Assembly (NCBI GenBank): GCA_905182985.1
Contig: CAJJDN010000129.1
Location: 229,794 to 293,793, forward strand
Direction of reading: 5' to 3'
Source of the DNA: Paramecium sonneborni
Taxonomy: Eukaryota > Ciliophora > Oligohymenophorea > Peniculida > Parameciidae
DNA: 64,000 bases
In this document: piece by piece, positions 36,412-50,200 of the stretch
How the letters are laid out: each line of letters begins with the position of its first letter
Position numbering within the stretch: the stretch's first letter is position 1
Made by a program: the position numbers and the translations under genes
The notes under the pieces: model-generated
Told to the model about the DNA's origin: nothing
Seen by the model: only the letters and a program-made list of their open reading frames with translations
Databases searched by the model: none

Positions 36412-39060
36412 TCATTTCTTTTTTTTCCCAGGTTTTTTTTTTCCTTTCTCATCATCAGCAGGTTTTTTGAGTTTATCAATTCTAGCTTTATTTCCTGAGA
36501 GATCATCATGTAATTTACGAAATTCTTAATATTATTATAAGAATGTAGATTATTGAACAGCTAAAGGATCAATAAATTCACTTATTCGATATGGTATTTC
36601 AAGAGACAATAGAATTCGTCTTTAAGTTAATATTTTTCTTAAAGCTTCTTTAATCTAAAATAAAATAGAGAATATATTACATTTCCTGCAGTAAATCCTT
36701 CAGTAGCATGAGCCAAAGAACTTAAAGGGAAATTAGGATGGAGTTATATTTTTCTTTCTTGAAAAAAGCTTTAAAAAATCATAATTCTGGTAGCATAATT
36801 AGGACAAGGGAAATAGACTCTTCTTTTAAAAAAGGACTTTAATTATTTTTTATTAGCATTCCATGGAGCATAACTACAACCAATGATAGTAACATTTTCT
36901 TTTTGTTTTTCTGTAAAATATTTACCATATTTAAGTAAATATTTTCTTAATTTAACCCAATTCATACCTCCAGCAGATGAAGGTTATTATTCACCTTTCT
37001 TTTTCTTTTTTTTACCTTTAAATATACGTTCAATTTCATCAATATAAATAATAGCAGGTTAAAAACAAGCGGCAGTTTTAAATGCTAATGATAATAAATA
37101 ATCAGGTTTATCTTAATATTTATTTTCTATATTAGCAGGTGATAAATCAAGTATTAGAGCATCACATTCAGTTTATAATGCTCTAACAGCATGTGTTTTA
37201 CCAGAACCATGAGGGCCATAAAATAAAACATAATTACTTTCTTTAACATTATCTTTAATATATTAAGATCCTAAAGGCATTCCAATAAATTAAACTAATA
37301 CTTATCTTAAATCATAAATTGAAGGATCAGCTACTTATTCTTATAATAATTCTTATTTTTATCTTAATGGATTACAATTTCCAATAAGATCTTAAATTTT
37401 AGCAGGTTCTAATTTTTTAGCAATACCTGATTCAATTAATTCAGCTAACATATCTCTAGGATCTTTTTTAGCAGTTCCTTTATCTCCTGGAAATTTCTTT
37501 TTTTTCTTTTTAGCAACACTTCTAAAACCAAAATTAATTTCACCTTCTTCTAAAAGATCATCATCTTCTGATTTTTAAATTGTTTATGTTTTTTTTTTTT
37601 TTGATTTCTTTTTTTTAGGATATTTCATTTTCTTAGCTTTTAATGCAATTCTTAAATTAATTAATTCCATATCAATCATTTCATCTACTACTTCTCTAAT
37701 CTATTTTTCAACTCCTCTAGCAATTTCTCCTTTTAATAATTAATTTTCATGTTTCTAATAAGGATTAAGTTAATCATTTCTCCATTCATCATTATGTTTT
37801 TCAATTAAATCTTACATTTTTATTATTGCTTCAGTAGGTCCTTACTCAACTCTTATATCTTCATCCTCTTATTTTTTCTTTTTCTTCTTTTTACCTTTAT
37901 TCTTTTTAGCAGCTTTCTTTTCTTTATCTAATAAATCCATCATTTCTTATTCCTCTTCTGTTAATGGTAATCTCACTTAATCCTTTTTATAAAATTAAGC
38001 AACTTTTGGTGGTACTAATTTACCTTCTGCTTTTTATACTTCATTCATATACCATCTTCTTCTTTCAGCCAACATTTAATTTTAGATATCATCTTACCAA
38101 TCATTCATCAAATTTTCTCTTGCTTCAATCAATGCTGTTTTATATTCTTATTATCTTTCTTATTATTTCTCCTTCATTTTTTCTCTCTAATTATTATATA
38201 TTTTATATGCATCTGTCTCATGTATTGGCTTTTCTAATGTAAATCCTAAAAATAATGATTCCTATTATCTCAAATCCCAAACTATTTCTCTTGCTTTAAA
38301 TCCTCTATAGTATTTTTATATTGCTGTTATAGCTTCTTCTCTTTCTGTTGAATCATGTACTTCTAATCCTTCTTATAATTTCTTCTATTTCTCTTATTTC
38401 TTTACTTCTACTTTCTTCAATTACTTTGCTAACAACACTCTATCTATACCTTATCTTCCTCTTTCATTTTTCTATATAAACCATATTGCTTATTCAATAT
38501 TTTCCAATACTGCCTTATCTACCAATACTTCTTCTTCTGGTTAAGTAGTGTCATGAAATTCATTCAAAAAATTATTAAGCATTTATTTACGATAAGCTAA
38601 TTTTCTATTTTATTCATCTGAAAAATAATGAGGCAGACTAACCTCTGTATCTTCTATTAATCTCTTCTCATCAAATATTACATTATGTAAGTTTACAAAA
38701 TCTGATCTTATCACATTTCCTTATGTTGAATAAAATATCATCGCCTATATATTTTTTAATCGATCTTTGTACCTGTTTTATTTGAATCTATCTTAACATT
38801 GTATTTTCAAGCATCTTCTTTAATAATCTTCTTTTTTATGGATGTAATAATTAATCATAACAACATTCCAATGATTTGTATGCATCTACATAAAATAAGT
38901 ATAACTTCCCATAATATACAAACCATTCTTAATCAGCCCGTACTAATTTTAAGTTTTATTTTCCTTAATTTTCTATTAATGGATCCATCTCAATTTATAA
39001 AGCCTCCATAAGTTAATTTATGGATTGTCTCCACTTCAAATTAAAATATGAAATTGACAT
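36412..39060 (-). CDS. DRC11: IQ-motif AAA ATPase, dynein regulatory complex subunit 11 (IQCA1)
   Basis: 864 residues, ATG 39060, TGA 36412-36414, introns 38745-38772 (28 nt) and 36655-36680 (26 nt). The N-terminus carries the family block SLECCYDQLLHPQKRRLLKK; an IQ-like segment AITAIQKYYRGFKAREIVWD lies mid-protein; a long Lys/Glu-rich coiled coil follows. The AAA domain has Walker A GPHGSGKT (606-613), Walker B IIYIDEIERIF, and sensor-like VTIIGCSYAPW. It ends with a Lys-rich tail (KGKKKPGKKKK). Length and layout match IQCA1/DRC11, a component of the nexin-dynein regulatory complex on ciliary doublets. Together with MAPK15 and cofactor D it reflects the ciliated cell. Confidence 0.92.
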
Positions 39061-39147
39061 ATTCTTATTTGAATATTATAATTTTTTATTTATTTAATTA
39101 AACAATAAACCTTTCCTGTCTAATAAATATATATATGTATCTAAATT

Positions 39148-39628
39148 TCATTCGAAAAACTAGTAAGGAGTTGATCCATTTGGATATTGACAATCTGGAC
39201 AAACATGAATAATATCCTTACAATCATCCATGTAACAAGGTAAACAAGCCAAACATAAAATTCCAAAAGAACACAGAAGTAGAATACAAGAAATCGTCAA
39301 TGTACCTTTTCCAATCCTTCTGCTTACTTTTGTTTGAATCTTTTAACAAATTTTCTTTATTTATTACTTATTTCTTGCAATTTCGACAAATTAGTTTTAC
39401 CGATTGATTTTATCCATCTCCAGTTTCAAGTAGAGAATTCACTAATTTAATTTCCCTAAGACTTGATATCTAAGGAGATATAGTCTTCATAGGAATAATC
39501 ATTTAAGGTGTTTATTTTTCTAGGTTCTTGTTATTTTAATCTTAAGTTTAAAAGTACATTCCAGCATTCCTTTCAATATGTATCAAAATTTCATCTCCAA
39601 GACTCTTAGAGAGTGCTTAGTTATCCAT
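39148..39628 (-). CDS. LITAF-domain membrane protein
   Basis: 150 residues, ATG 39628, TGA 39148-39150, one 28-nt intron at 39340-39367 that joins the two halves of the domain. The LITAF (SIMPLE) zinc-ribbon is complete: CRNCKKQIQTKVSRRIGKGT, a central hydrophobic segment (LTISCILLLCSFGILCLACL), then MDDCKDIIHVCPDCQYPNG. In this family two CxxC pairs bind one zinc and the hydrophobic stretch inserts into the cytosolic face of late-endosome/lysosome membranes. The N-terminal ~85 residues are polar. It is divergent from the gene at 39853, with 224 bp between the starts. Confidence 0.9.
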
Positions 39629-39852
39629 AAATTAATTTCTGGATTTGTAAAATGAATATATTTAATGGATTGTATTAAGATACTGAGAATATTAAATAAA
39701 CAGTTTGTACCAAAATTTTTTGATAATTAATTTCTTTGAATAAAAGAGAGAATTAAGAATAAGGAAATTAACTAAAATAGAAATTCTATAGTACATGAGA
39801 TTATTTCTTGCTAGAATTATAATTAATTAATTCTTTAAAATAAATTTGAACA

Positions 39853-40384
39853 ATGTCTGAAGAGAGATATCAAACTTCTAAAGTAAATACATTTTGAATA
39901 TAATGTTCTTAGTAAGAAAATGTGGATAAGTAGGAAGAAATAGTTCATAGAAATGTGAAAAAGAACATAGAAAATAAAAAATAAATTAATAATGAAGAGA
40001 AGGATTTTAAGGAAAATAGTTAACCTGAATCTAGAAATTATTTAACAATAATAATTTATGGATTAATTATTTTAGGGTTGATAGGTGGTTCTGTGTTAGG
40101 ATATAAAATATTAAAAGCAGGAAATGTTTAAGATGAGGAATAAATGGATTTTTTTGTACAAACAATATCATAAACATTATTAAATGATCTTAGATAATAG
40201 AAATTGTTAATAATAGAAGAATAAAAAAAATAATTATAAAATTTTTATGAAAAACAATTTAGTAATATCCACTGGCAAAAGGTAAGAATATATATAATGT
40301 AAAAAATAGATTGTGAAGTATATTCAATAATAACCAAATGTAATAGTTAGTTAAGATAAAAAAAAGTGGATTTAGAAGGAGTGA
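39853..40384 (+). CDS. single-pass membrane protein with C-terminal coiled coil
   Basis: 157 residues, ATG 39853, TGA 40382-40384, introns 39883-39912 (30 nt, carrying an in-frame TGA) and 40282-40309 (28 nt). The N-terminal ~60 residues are charged and Glu/Lys/Asn-rich. One transmembrane helix (TIIIYGLIILGLIGGSVLGY) is followed by a Gln/Leu-rich helix (LLNDLRQQKLLIIEEQKKQL) and the tail VKYIQQQPNVIVSQDKKKW. Likely type II or tail-type membrane topology; no known family. Convergent with PFKFB, 26 bp between stops. Confidence 0.75.
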
Positions 40385-40410
40385 ATAAATAATGATTGAT
40401 AATTGAAATT

Positions 40411-41827
<1,417 letters not shown>

Positions 41828-42589
41828 TTTAACTCAATAATTATTTTCTATACTTATCAAAATAAGATCAAAGTATAATTCAATCATAGATATTACTTAA
41901 TCAAATATAAAATGCATTAAATTTTAAGATCTTTTTCATCTTATTTTATTTCAGTTAAAATTCATAATATATCATAAAATACTTTAATTGTTCACAAATC
42001 TATTTTATTTTTTTAAAACTATCCTAAATTAAATTAACATAAAAATATTAATTATCAAATATCGTTTTACTTCTAGAAAATAAATTAAATTTTATTATTC
42101 TGATTCTATAAATTATAATTGATCTATCTACTAATCTTTATTAATAATGAAATTAAATAAAGATTTATATATTTATTTATAAATACCTATTACTTCACGT
42201 TCTTTAATTTTTTTTATTCATTATAAATTAAACTAGAGATTAAAATTATTTTTTATCAATCTAATTTTGAGATCATTTCTAAATGATATTCATTTTTATT
42301 AAAATTTATGCAAATCTTAATCTATTAAGATATCTTTCAAAATGATATTCCTATAAAATTGTTTTCCCATTTAAACATTATAATAAATATTCTAAAATAA
42401 ATTGAAAATTAAATAAAAAAAAGAAATATTAGGTCTATTTTGGTATAAATTTTTAGCTTCTCATTCCTATTTAAAATATAAATAAACTTTAATGAAAAAT
42501 AGTATTTATCATTTGAATAAAATCTTATTATCTTTGAGGATTCTAAAAAATTTTTGAATGTAATATTATTTATATAATTTAAGTTATTT
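41828..42589. other. Divergent intergenic region without a gene
   Basis: About 760 bp between PFKFB (minus) and the second B-box-like gene (plus). Very AT-rich; open frames here (for example minus 42409-42606) are of Ile/Phe/Tyr/Lys-rich chance type. Holds both promoters. Confidence 0.5.
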
Positions 42590-43978
42590 ATGTAGCAAAG
42601 ATGCACAAAGGCGGATCATAAGAATTAACCTTTAATAGGAGTATGCTTAGACCATTATTGTTCTTCTTAGAGACCTTATTGTAATTAATGTATTCCATAA
42701 CATATTAACCATTGTGAGAAACTGACATCTTTTGAATTGCTTCATGAATGGTATTCTATAAGAGCAAATTCATTAAAAGAGTATTAAAATTTTATTCAGA
42801 AATGTAAAAAAGTGATAGACTCTATAAATTAATTCATCATTCCAATTTAAAATATTACTTTAGAAGAAATATAAGGATCGTCATTATCAAAAGTAGATTA
42901 AATAATAAAAAATTTAATTTAACTTGAAAAAATAGAAATTGTATCATTAAGTAAAATGAATTCACTAATTTAAACATTCGATAAAATAGGAGAGAATTTG
43001 ATTAAATTAAAAAATTAAAAGCATTAATAACCTATTGATATTTCTATAGAATCTAATCAAAAAGATGATATAAATTTGCTATAATCTTAGGATGAGCAGT
43101 TTTTTTCTCGTTTAAAATGGAATAACAATCCAATTATTGAAAATTAAGCATAATTGATTGATAAACATTCTGAAAATATTAATTCTATTAAAAATAATTA
43201 AGAAGAAGAATAAAATAACGAGAATATTGTCTTTAAAAATAAAATTGAAGTATTTTCAAATTAATAATAATATTAATGGTAATATTCATAGTTAGAGAGA
43301 ATAACATCTCTTGAATCCTCACCTAAAACTGTATAAATATAAAAACAAGCTTTAGACAATTAGTTAGAACAAACTTCATTTATTAATTTTTAATTTTTCA
43401 AATAAAAGAATAAAATTAAAGTTAGATTTACAAATTTACAAAATAATCCGAATCTGCTGGTATCATAAGAAGAGAAGATATTAAAATTTTCTCCTTATTC
43501 TATAGAATTTTATGATTATCTAGACAGTTAGATTATTCCAATTTTTGGAATTCATAAATTTGCATTTAAGATTTTATCCATTGGAAAAACTATACATATT
43601 GGTGTTGCTGATAACAAAATTTTCAAAAAAGAAGATTACTAACCTAATTTAGAGGATATTCGGCATGGGTATAATATATTTTAATTTTAGAACATACCTT
43701 ATAAGTAATACTGGATAAACATATTCTCATATATTGCAGGAGAATAATCAAAATAATAATTAGATTCATTTCTTTTCAAATGATATTATAATTATAGAAA
43801 TTAATATGGATAATACTACCATAACTTGGACTAAATTATCATCTAATGAATAATTAGTAATTTAAATTTTATCAATTAGACAATGAAATTTCAATAATGT
43901 TAAAGTCTATCTCCATTTGTCAGATTGAGTAGTTAAAATCCTTTTCATTCTGTAATAGAAGTATATGAAGATTTCTGA
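42590..43978 (+). CDS. B-box-like zinc-finger protein with C-terminal SPRY-like domain (copy 2)
   Basis: 447 residues, ATG 42590, TGA 43976-43978, introns 43669-43690 (22 nt) and 43857-43879 (23 nt). N-terminal finger: CTKADHKNQPLIGVCLDHYC then RPYCNQCIPQHINHC. Long coiled-coil middle (residues ~60-300, Gln/Lys/Glu/Asn). C-terminal beta-rich part: FGIHKFAFKILSIGKTIHIG, HGTYLISNTGQTYSHILQEN, IIIIEINMDNTTITWTK and SPFVRLSSQNPFHSVIEVYE. Without the first intron the gene appears to stop early. Same domain order and same intron positions and phases as the 33642-34712 gene, so they are paralogues. Confidence 0.8.
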
Positions 43979-45482
43979 TGATATTATAATTTCTTATTTT
44001 TTTAATTTAATTGTGATATTGACACTCAAGTTGCTTTATTTATTTTAAAATAAATAATTTTGTTTGTGAATTATTTTTTATTAATCAATTTTGTTAATTT
44101 TTATTTAAAACTACTCTCAAAAATGAGTTTCTAATGATAATTCATTAATTTTGATTATAATATCTATATTTAAATAATAAAATCTAACTGAGAATAAAAA
44201 TTTTCTGATTGCATTTATCATGATATTTGCATAATAATAATTTATCCTTATTGGTTAAATTAAAATAGTTAATATCTGGGATACAAACTAATTGCAACAA
44301 AAAAATTATTATCCAAATACTTTTTTATAATATTTAGACATTAATCTTTGAATTATTTTATTAATCACATTATTCTTATAATAAAGAGCAATAAAAATTT
44401 TTTCATTCTTCAGATTATATTGATAAGAATGTGATGAAATTAAAGTAATTTTAAATTAAAAATTCTTTTATTTCTTTTTAGGAATTATAAGAAATTTATC
44501 TTTAACATCCCTCTTAATTGAATGATTAAAAAAAATTTCTATATTTTAAACCATTATCTATTTTTTGCAATTATTATTTTTTGATTTAACAATAATTTTC
44601 TTGCATCCCGAAAGTAGGCTGATAAATAATATTTTGCAATTACAGAGTGATTTTTGAAAATTTCAGTCAATAAAATAAATTTAAAATAAAAGACCATATT
44701 AATTTTTTTAGAGACATAATTTTATTTTAATTTATGATGAATCAATTCGAATTTATCTTTTCCAAACAGTAATTAAAGTTCGGGTACCAAATTTATAATT
44801 GAATAAATTTAGTATTTATGAGAGAGCAAGTGAGAAAAATAATAAATTAATAAAATAATTCTATTTAAACATAAAATTAAAACTTTATACTTATATTTAA
44901 AAACTATTAGATTTTTTTATGTTATTAATTACAGAAAAAAGAAGTTTTCAGCATAATATTAATTTTTGAATATTAATGTTGATGTAATTATTAGCAATAG
45001 TATTATGTTGAATTGTATTTTTAACATAAGAATTTTTTTAGAAGAATTGAAAATTTCGTATTTTATTTATTTTTTACTCATTTTTTGAATAAATGTAAAA
45101 GAATATAAATATTAGGATTATATAAATTATTAAGATTGATAAGCAATTTATGACATAATTAATTAACATGAATGATCTTGGTATCTAGAATCCGGTTTCT
45201 AAATTAAATCAGTATAACAAATTAAATCTTTGATTAATAATATGGTTATTTTATTTAATAATTAAATATTTAAATAAATAATCTAAAATAATATTATTCT
45301 TTTATTTATGTTGTTTTTAGAAATTAGTAAAGAATGAAAAAATATTAGTTGAAATAGAGTTAATGGGTTGTCTTGATTGAAATTATAAATAATTATGATC
45401 ATTTTTCAGATGCATATATATCTACATTTAAGTATAAATTTAATTAATAAAATCTTTATTTTTAATAATATTTTAATTGAGA
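43979..45482. other. 1.5-kb gene-poor region
   Basis: The longest gap in the window. Apart from the weak minus-strand frame at 44410-44697 (separate entry) I see only oligo-A/T and short frames. Could contain the promoter of the Rieske gene at 45483 or gene remnants. Confidence 0.4.
44410..44697 (-). CDS. possible 95-aa basic protein, weak support
   Basis: ATG 44697, TGA 44410-44412. The product has a fairly protein-like stretch (IFKNHSVIAKYYLSAYFRDA, RKLLLNQKIIIAKNRQWFKI) and is strongly basic. It may be a remnant of a larger gene or chance. No homologue recognised. Confidence 0.25.
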
Positions 45483-46828
45483 ATGGATTGGGCAAGATTA
45501 GAGATCATTATCCCTATAATTCTCATATTTATATATTTCTTGTATTATAGAAAATTTAGATTTTATCTCATAGCTGAAAAAGCATAGTCAAATGTAGTAA
45601 GACATAAATTAGCTAGAGGAACACCTCCACCTTCATATCCAAATGGATGGTATCGTCTTTGTAGAAGTTCAGAATTGAAGATTGGGTAAAAAATTTCATA
45701 ATAATAAAATATAGATAAGTAGAAGAAATCAAATTTGCTGGTCGACATATAGCTTACTATAGAGGAACAGATAAAGTTGTTTATGCAGTTGCTGCTTATT
45801 GTCCACATATGGGAGCTAATTTAGGAATTGGTGGATAAGTTAAATTCAAATCTTGTATCGAATGTCCATTCCATGGATGGGCATTTGATGGTAAAACTGG
45901 ATTATGTGTTAATTCTGAAAAATTAGACCCTAAAATTGTATCAACTTATTGTTACAATAATATTGAAAAGATGAATCCTAATTAAAAAGGAGAATATTTA
46001 CAAAAAGTAGAAGAAGGAGAAATAAAAATAAAAACTTATCTTGTGAAAGAATTAAGAGGAATAGTTTATATATGGTTGCATTGTTTGGAAGCTAAACCAT
46101 GGTATGATCCAATAGTAGAGAAGAGTGATCATCTTTAATTAAGAGGAGAGAGTGTGAATTATGTAAATTGTCACATTTAAGAAATTCCTGAGAATGGAGC
46201 AGATGCAAGACATTTTGATTATATTCATTCATCAGTAAATGATTATATTCCAACATGGTTAATAAGTTTTAAATGGACAATGAAGAGTTTACCTGCAAAT
46301 GATCCAGATTTTTATAAGAAGATGGAACATAATAAAGAAAAGGTTAGAAAATATTAAAAGAATTTATTTGATTAATATTTATCAAATAAAGAATTACGAT
46401 AATATATGAATGTTTTATGTTTAGATGCTTATTTAGTATTTTTTAATAAATGGAAGTTTAATGTAATATGGGCAACTGGATTTTAAATGGGGCCAGCAAC
46501 AGTAGCATTATATGTATTATCTGATGTTTTTGAAGCTTTATATAAATAAGCAATATAACCAGTAGAGAGATTCAATTTAAAAGTGTTTCATACATTATAT
46601 ACAACAAGTTCATTACCTTATTGGGCAAGTGCTTATATTTTAGGTGGTGAATTAAGATAAGTAATTGCAGATGTTAGTTTATGGAATAATAAAATATTTA
46701 CAGATAAAGTTGCTTATAATTTAAAAGGTGATGCTGATCCATTATTATTAAGATGGAGATAATGGTATGCACAATTTTATGAAGGATCCAGAGAATTTGA
46801 AAAAAGTTTAGATGCTTTAGAATGGTGA
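45483..46828 (+). CDS. Rieske-type sterol/steroid oxygenase, DAF-36/Neverland (C7-desaturase) family, copy 1
   Basis: 438 residues, ATG 45483, TGA 46826-46828, one 29-nt intron at 45686-45714. An N-terminal hydrophobic helix (IIIPILIFIYFLYYRKFRF-like) anchors it in a membrane. The Rieske [2Fe-2S] centre is CPHMGANLG (Cys97, His99) and ECPFHGWAFDG (Cys118, His121). The mononuclear iron site follows as D-x2-H-x4-H (Asp231, His234, His239, in ENGADARHFDYIH). Length and motif spacing match cholesterol 7-desaturases (DAF-36, Neverland; a Rieske C7 desaturase is also known in Tetrahymena). It needs an electron-transfer partner not seen here. A 280-bp block is identical to copy 2 (61990-63331). Confidence 0.92.
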
Positions 46829-46852
46829 TTATGAATTTAATAAATAAAAAAA

Positions 46853-47170
46853 ATGTTATAATAAGAATAATTATTTATTGTTCTAATAGTGTTAGTTATA
46901 ATTACAATCATTATTGTACATTTAATGAACAAATGTTAAGGAAAAGAAAAAGAATAATAAGTTAAAGATAGATTAAAAAAGAAGTTTATTAAAAATAACA
47001 TTGAAACATTATTTGACATGAATGAAGAAGAAGCTTAATTACTTTAATAAACTTTTTAAAATACACTTCATAATTCTAAATAAGGTAAAATAGCTAAATA
47101 TGATGCTAGAATTTAAAAAATATAAGAAATAAGATAAAAAACTGTCAAATTTATTCTTACACATGAATGA
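46853..47170 (+). CDS. small single-pass membrane protein
   Basis: 105 residues, no intron, ATG 46853, TGA 47168-47170, starting 24 bp after the Rieske stop. An N-terminal transmembrane helix (FIVLIVLVIITIIIVHLM) is followed by a charged, Lys/Gln-rich helix (KEKEQQVKDRLKKKFIKNNI) and ends KTVKFILTHE. No family recognised. An electron carrier would be an attractive partner for the Rieske enzyme, but there is no haem- or FeS-binding motif, and copy 2 of the Rieske gene lacks this neighbour. Confidence 0.7.
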
Positions 47171-47247
47171 TTTTATATTGGTTTATAATTATCATAATAT
47201 TAAATTAACAGATTATTATTATTTTATTATTATTTTTATTATAAGCA

Positions 47248-50200
47248 ATGCTTCATGATACTAAGTACTAATTTACTATGAATTAGCAATCAAATTTTGA
47301 TTTAATTGTCTCCTAAATTCAAAGCCATTATCTTATCCTAATTAATTAGAACTCAACCTTCTCTTACATTATAAGATGCATTTATTAGGTATACTACTTT
47401 TATATAATAATCATAGATGGTAAGTAAGAACAAATCCTGAAATTTTGAAGGAGGCTGTAGATAAAATTTTATTGAATTCTAAATTGAATCAATTTAATGC
47501 CTTTTAAAAACTTAAATTCTTAATGGGGTATTAAAAACTATTAGGTAAATAGAACTAAACCACTTAAAGAAGCCAGAATGAATGCCAGGAAAAAAAAAAA
47601 TTTGAGTTTAATCAATTTAGCCTTATTTATTTAGAAAAAACAATTTTAACTTTAAAGATAAGCTATTGAAATAATTAAACCAAAATCATAAGATACTCAT
47701 AAAATGCTAGGTTTATTGATTTGGTCAATCAGTTCAAAATATAGAGAAAGATATTTAAGAGAAAAATTTAATTGGTGGAAATTAGTTGCTAAAATCAAAT
47801 CTAATAAATTAGATAAATAATTAAAAGCTTTAGAAAGATTAGGAGATGAATATAATATGAGAAATCATAGATTAGATAGATAAAGATTAAAAGAAGTATT
47901 AAATTACAATATTATTATTAGGCATTTGAAATTTGGAGAGGAGATTTACTTAATTTCAGATTAAAAAAAAAGTTTTTTGGAGTTCTACTCAAAACAACAT
48001 TTGGAAGATTATAAAGATGTTATACAAGATGGGTTGATTTACCTGATAAAAGAGAAAATGATATTAAAAAATAAGGATTATAATTAATTAATAAATTAGG
48101 AAATAAAGTAGATTAAAATAAAAGATTAGTTTGGAATGCTTTCAAAGATATTCATGATGAAGCTAAAAATAAAAAGACTAAAGTCATCAGAGAATTGATT
48201 GAAGTTACATTCAATTAATCTTTTACTGCGTTTTATAAATGGGCTAATTATAATACATATGCAAAACTTACTGAAACTAATCTAAGAAAAATTAAAGCAT
48301 TATAACAGAGTGCAAATGTTACTCATCAATTAATCAAATAAGAAACTTATAAATTATTTAATCTGAATAAGAAGATGTAAATCTGTTCATTTCTTGATAA
48401 ACTTATTTTAAAATTCTAATAAAGATAAAAATTAGATGCTTTAAAGTAGATAGAAAATTATTGTGTACAAAAGAAAATGGAAGAAAAACTTAATAATGTT
48501 AATAAATAAGATTTGATATCTAGATTGAAGGATTCAGCTAATAAGTCTGAAAAAGGATTGCTAAAATAAATATTGAGAAAATTCTCAATTAATAGATCTA
48601 CTTTAGAAATTTAAAATAAGTTTTTTAGTAAATTTNNNNNNNNNNNNNNNNNNNNNNNNNNNNNNNNNNNNNNNNNNNNNNNNNNNNNNNNNNNNNNNNN
48701 NNNNNAAAAAAAAAATTTGAGTTTAATCAATTTAGCCTTATTTATTTAGAAAAAACAATTTTAACTTTAAAGATAAGCTATTGAAATAATTAAACCAAAA
48801 TCATAAGATACTCATAAAATGCTAGGTTTATTGATTTGGTCAATCAGTTCAAAATATAGAGAAAGATATTTAAGAGAAAAATTTAATTGGTGGAAATTAG
48901 TTGCTAAAATCAAATCTAATAAATTAGATAAATAATTAAAAGCTTTAGAAAGATTAGGAGATGAATATATTATTAATTTATATTTATAAATAATATTTTA
49001 TTTATTTTTTAATCTTAAAATATTTTATTATTTTTTTATATTTAAATATAATATGAGAAATCATAGATTAGATAGATAAAGATTAAAAGAAGTATTAAAT
49101 TACAATATTATTATTAGGCATTTGAAATTTGGAGAGGAGATTTACTTAATTTCAGATTAAAAAAAAAGTTTTTTGGAGTTCTACTCAAAACAACATTTGG
49201 AAGATTATAAAGATGTTATACAAGATGGGTTGATTTACCTGATAAAAGAGAAAATGATATTAAAAAATAAGGATTATAATTAATTAATAAATTAGGAAAT
49301 AAAGTAGATTAAAATAAAAGATTAGTTTGGAATGCTTTCAAAGATATTCATGATGAAGCTAAAAATAAAAAGACTAAAGTCATCAGAGAATTGATTGAAG
49401 TTACATTCAATTAATCTTTTACTGCGTTTTATAAATGGGCTAATTATAATACATATGCAAAACTTACTGAAACTAATCTAAGAAAAATTAAAGCATTATA
49501 ACAGAGTGCAAATGTTACTCATCAATTAATCAAATAAGAAACTTATAAATTATTTAATCTGAATAAGAAGATGTAAATCTGTTCATTTCTTGATAAACTT
49601 ATTTTAAAATTCTAATAAAGATAAAAATTAGATGCTTTAAAGTAGATAGAAAATTATTGTGTACAAAAGAAAATGGAAGAAAAACTTAATAATGTTAATA
49701 AATAAGATTTGATATCTAGATTGAAGGATTCAGCTAATAAGTCTGAAAAAGGATTGCTAAAATAAATATTGAGAAAATTCTCAATTAATAGATCTACTTT
49801 AGAAATTTAAAATAAGTTTTTTAGTAAATTTTTATTATCAGTTAATGGTTAATTAATTGATTCTTTCAGAAAATGGAAAACATTACCTAATCCTGATGAT
49901 ATAAACTAAATTTAAAAGGCTTCTATATTTTCAATTTAATTATAACTCTTAATAACAAATAAACATAAATAAGCATATGATCCTTTGAAATATCTTTATT
50001 ATGAAGCTTAATAAAAGAAAAGATTTTGTATAAGATAATTATTTTAAGTAACAATGAGTGCTCCTCAAAGATATCTAAAATAATGGTAGAATGTAGCTAG
50101 AGTTTATAAATCTGTAGTTGCATGTTAAAAAACTAATAATTTTTTTTATTCTATAGCTTAGATTATACAAACAAATTTACTCACATTTATTTAAAATAAA

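Noticed and set aside
37964..39011. Hydrophobic plus-strand ORFs at 37964-38242 and 38799-39011
   Set aside because: Antisense to DRC11; same mimicry of membrane segments.
45563..45808. 81-aa minus-strand ORF
   Set aside because: Antisense shadow of the first Rieske gene.
45483..47170. Rieske enzyme plus adjacent small membrane protein as an electron-transfer pair
   Set aside because: The small protein has no haem, flavin or FeS motif, and the second Rieske gene has no such neighbour.
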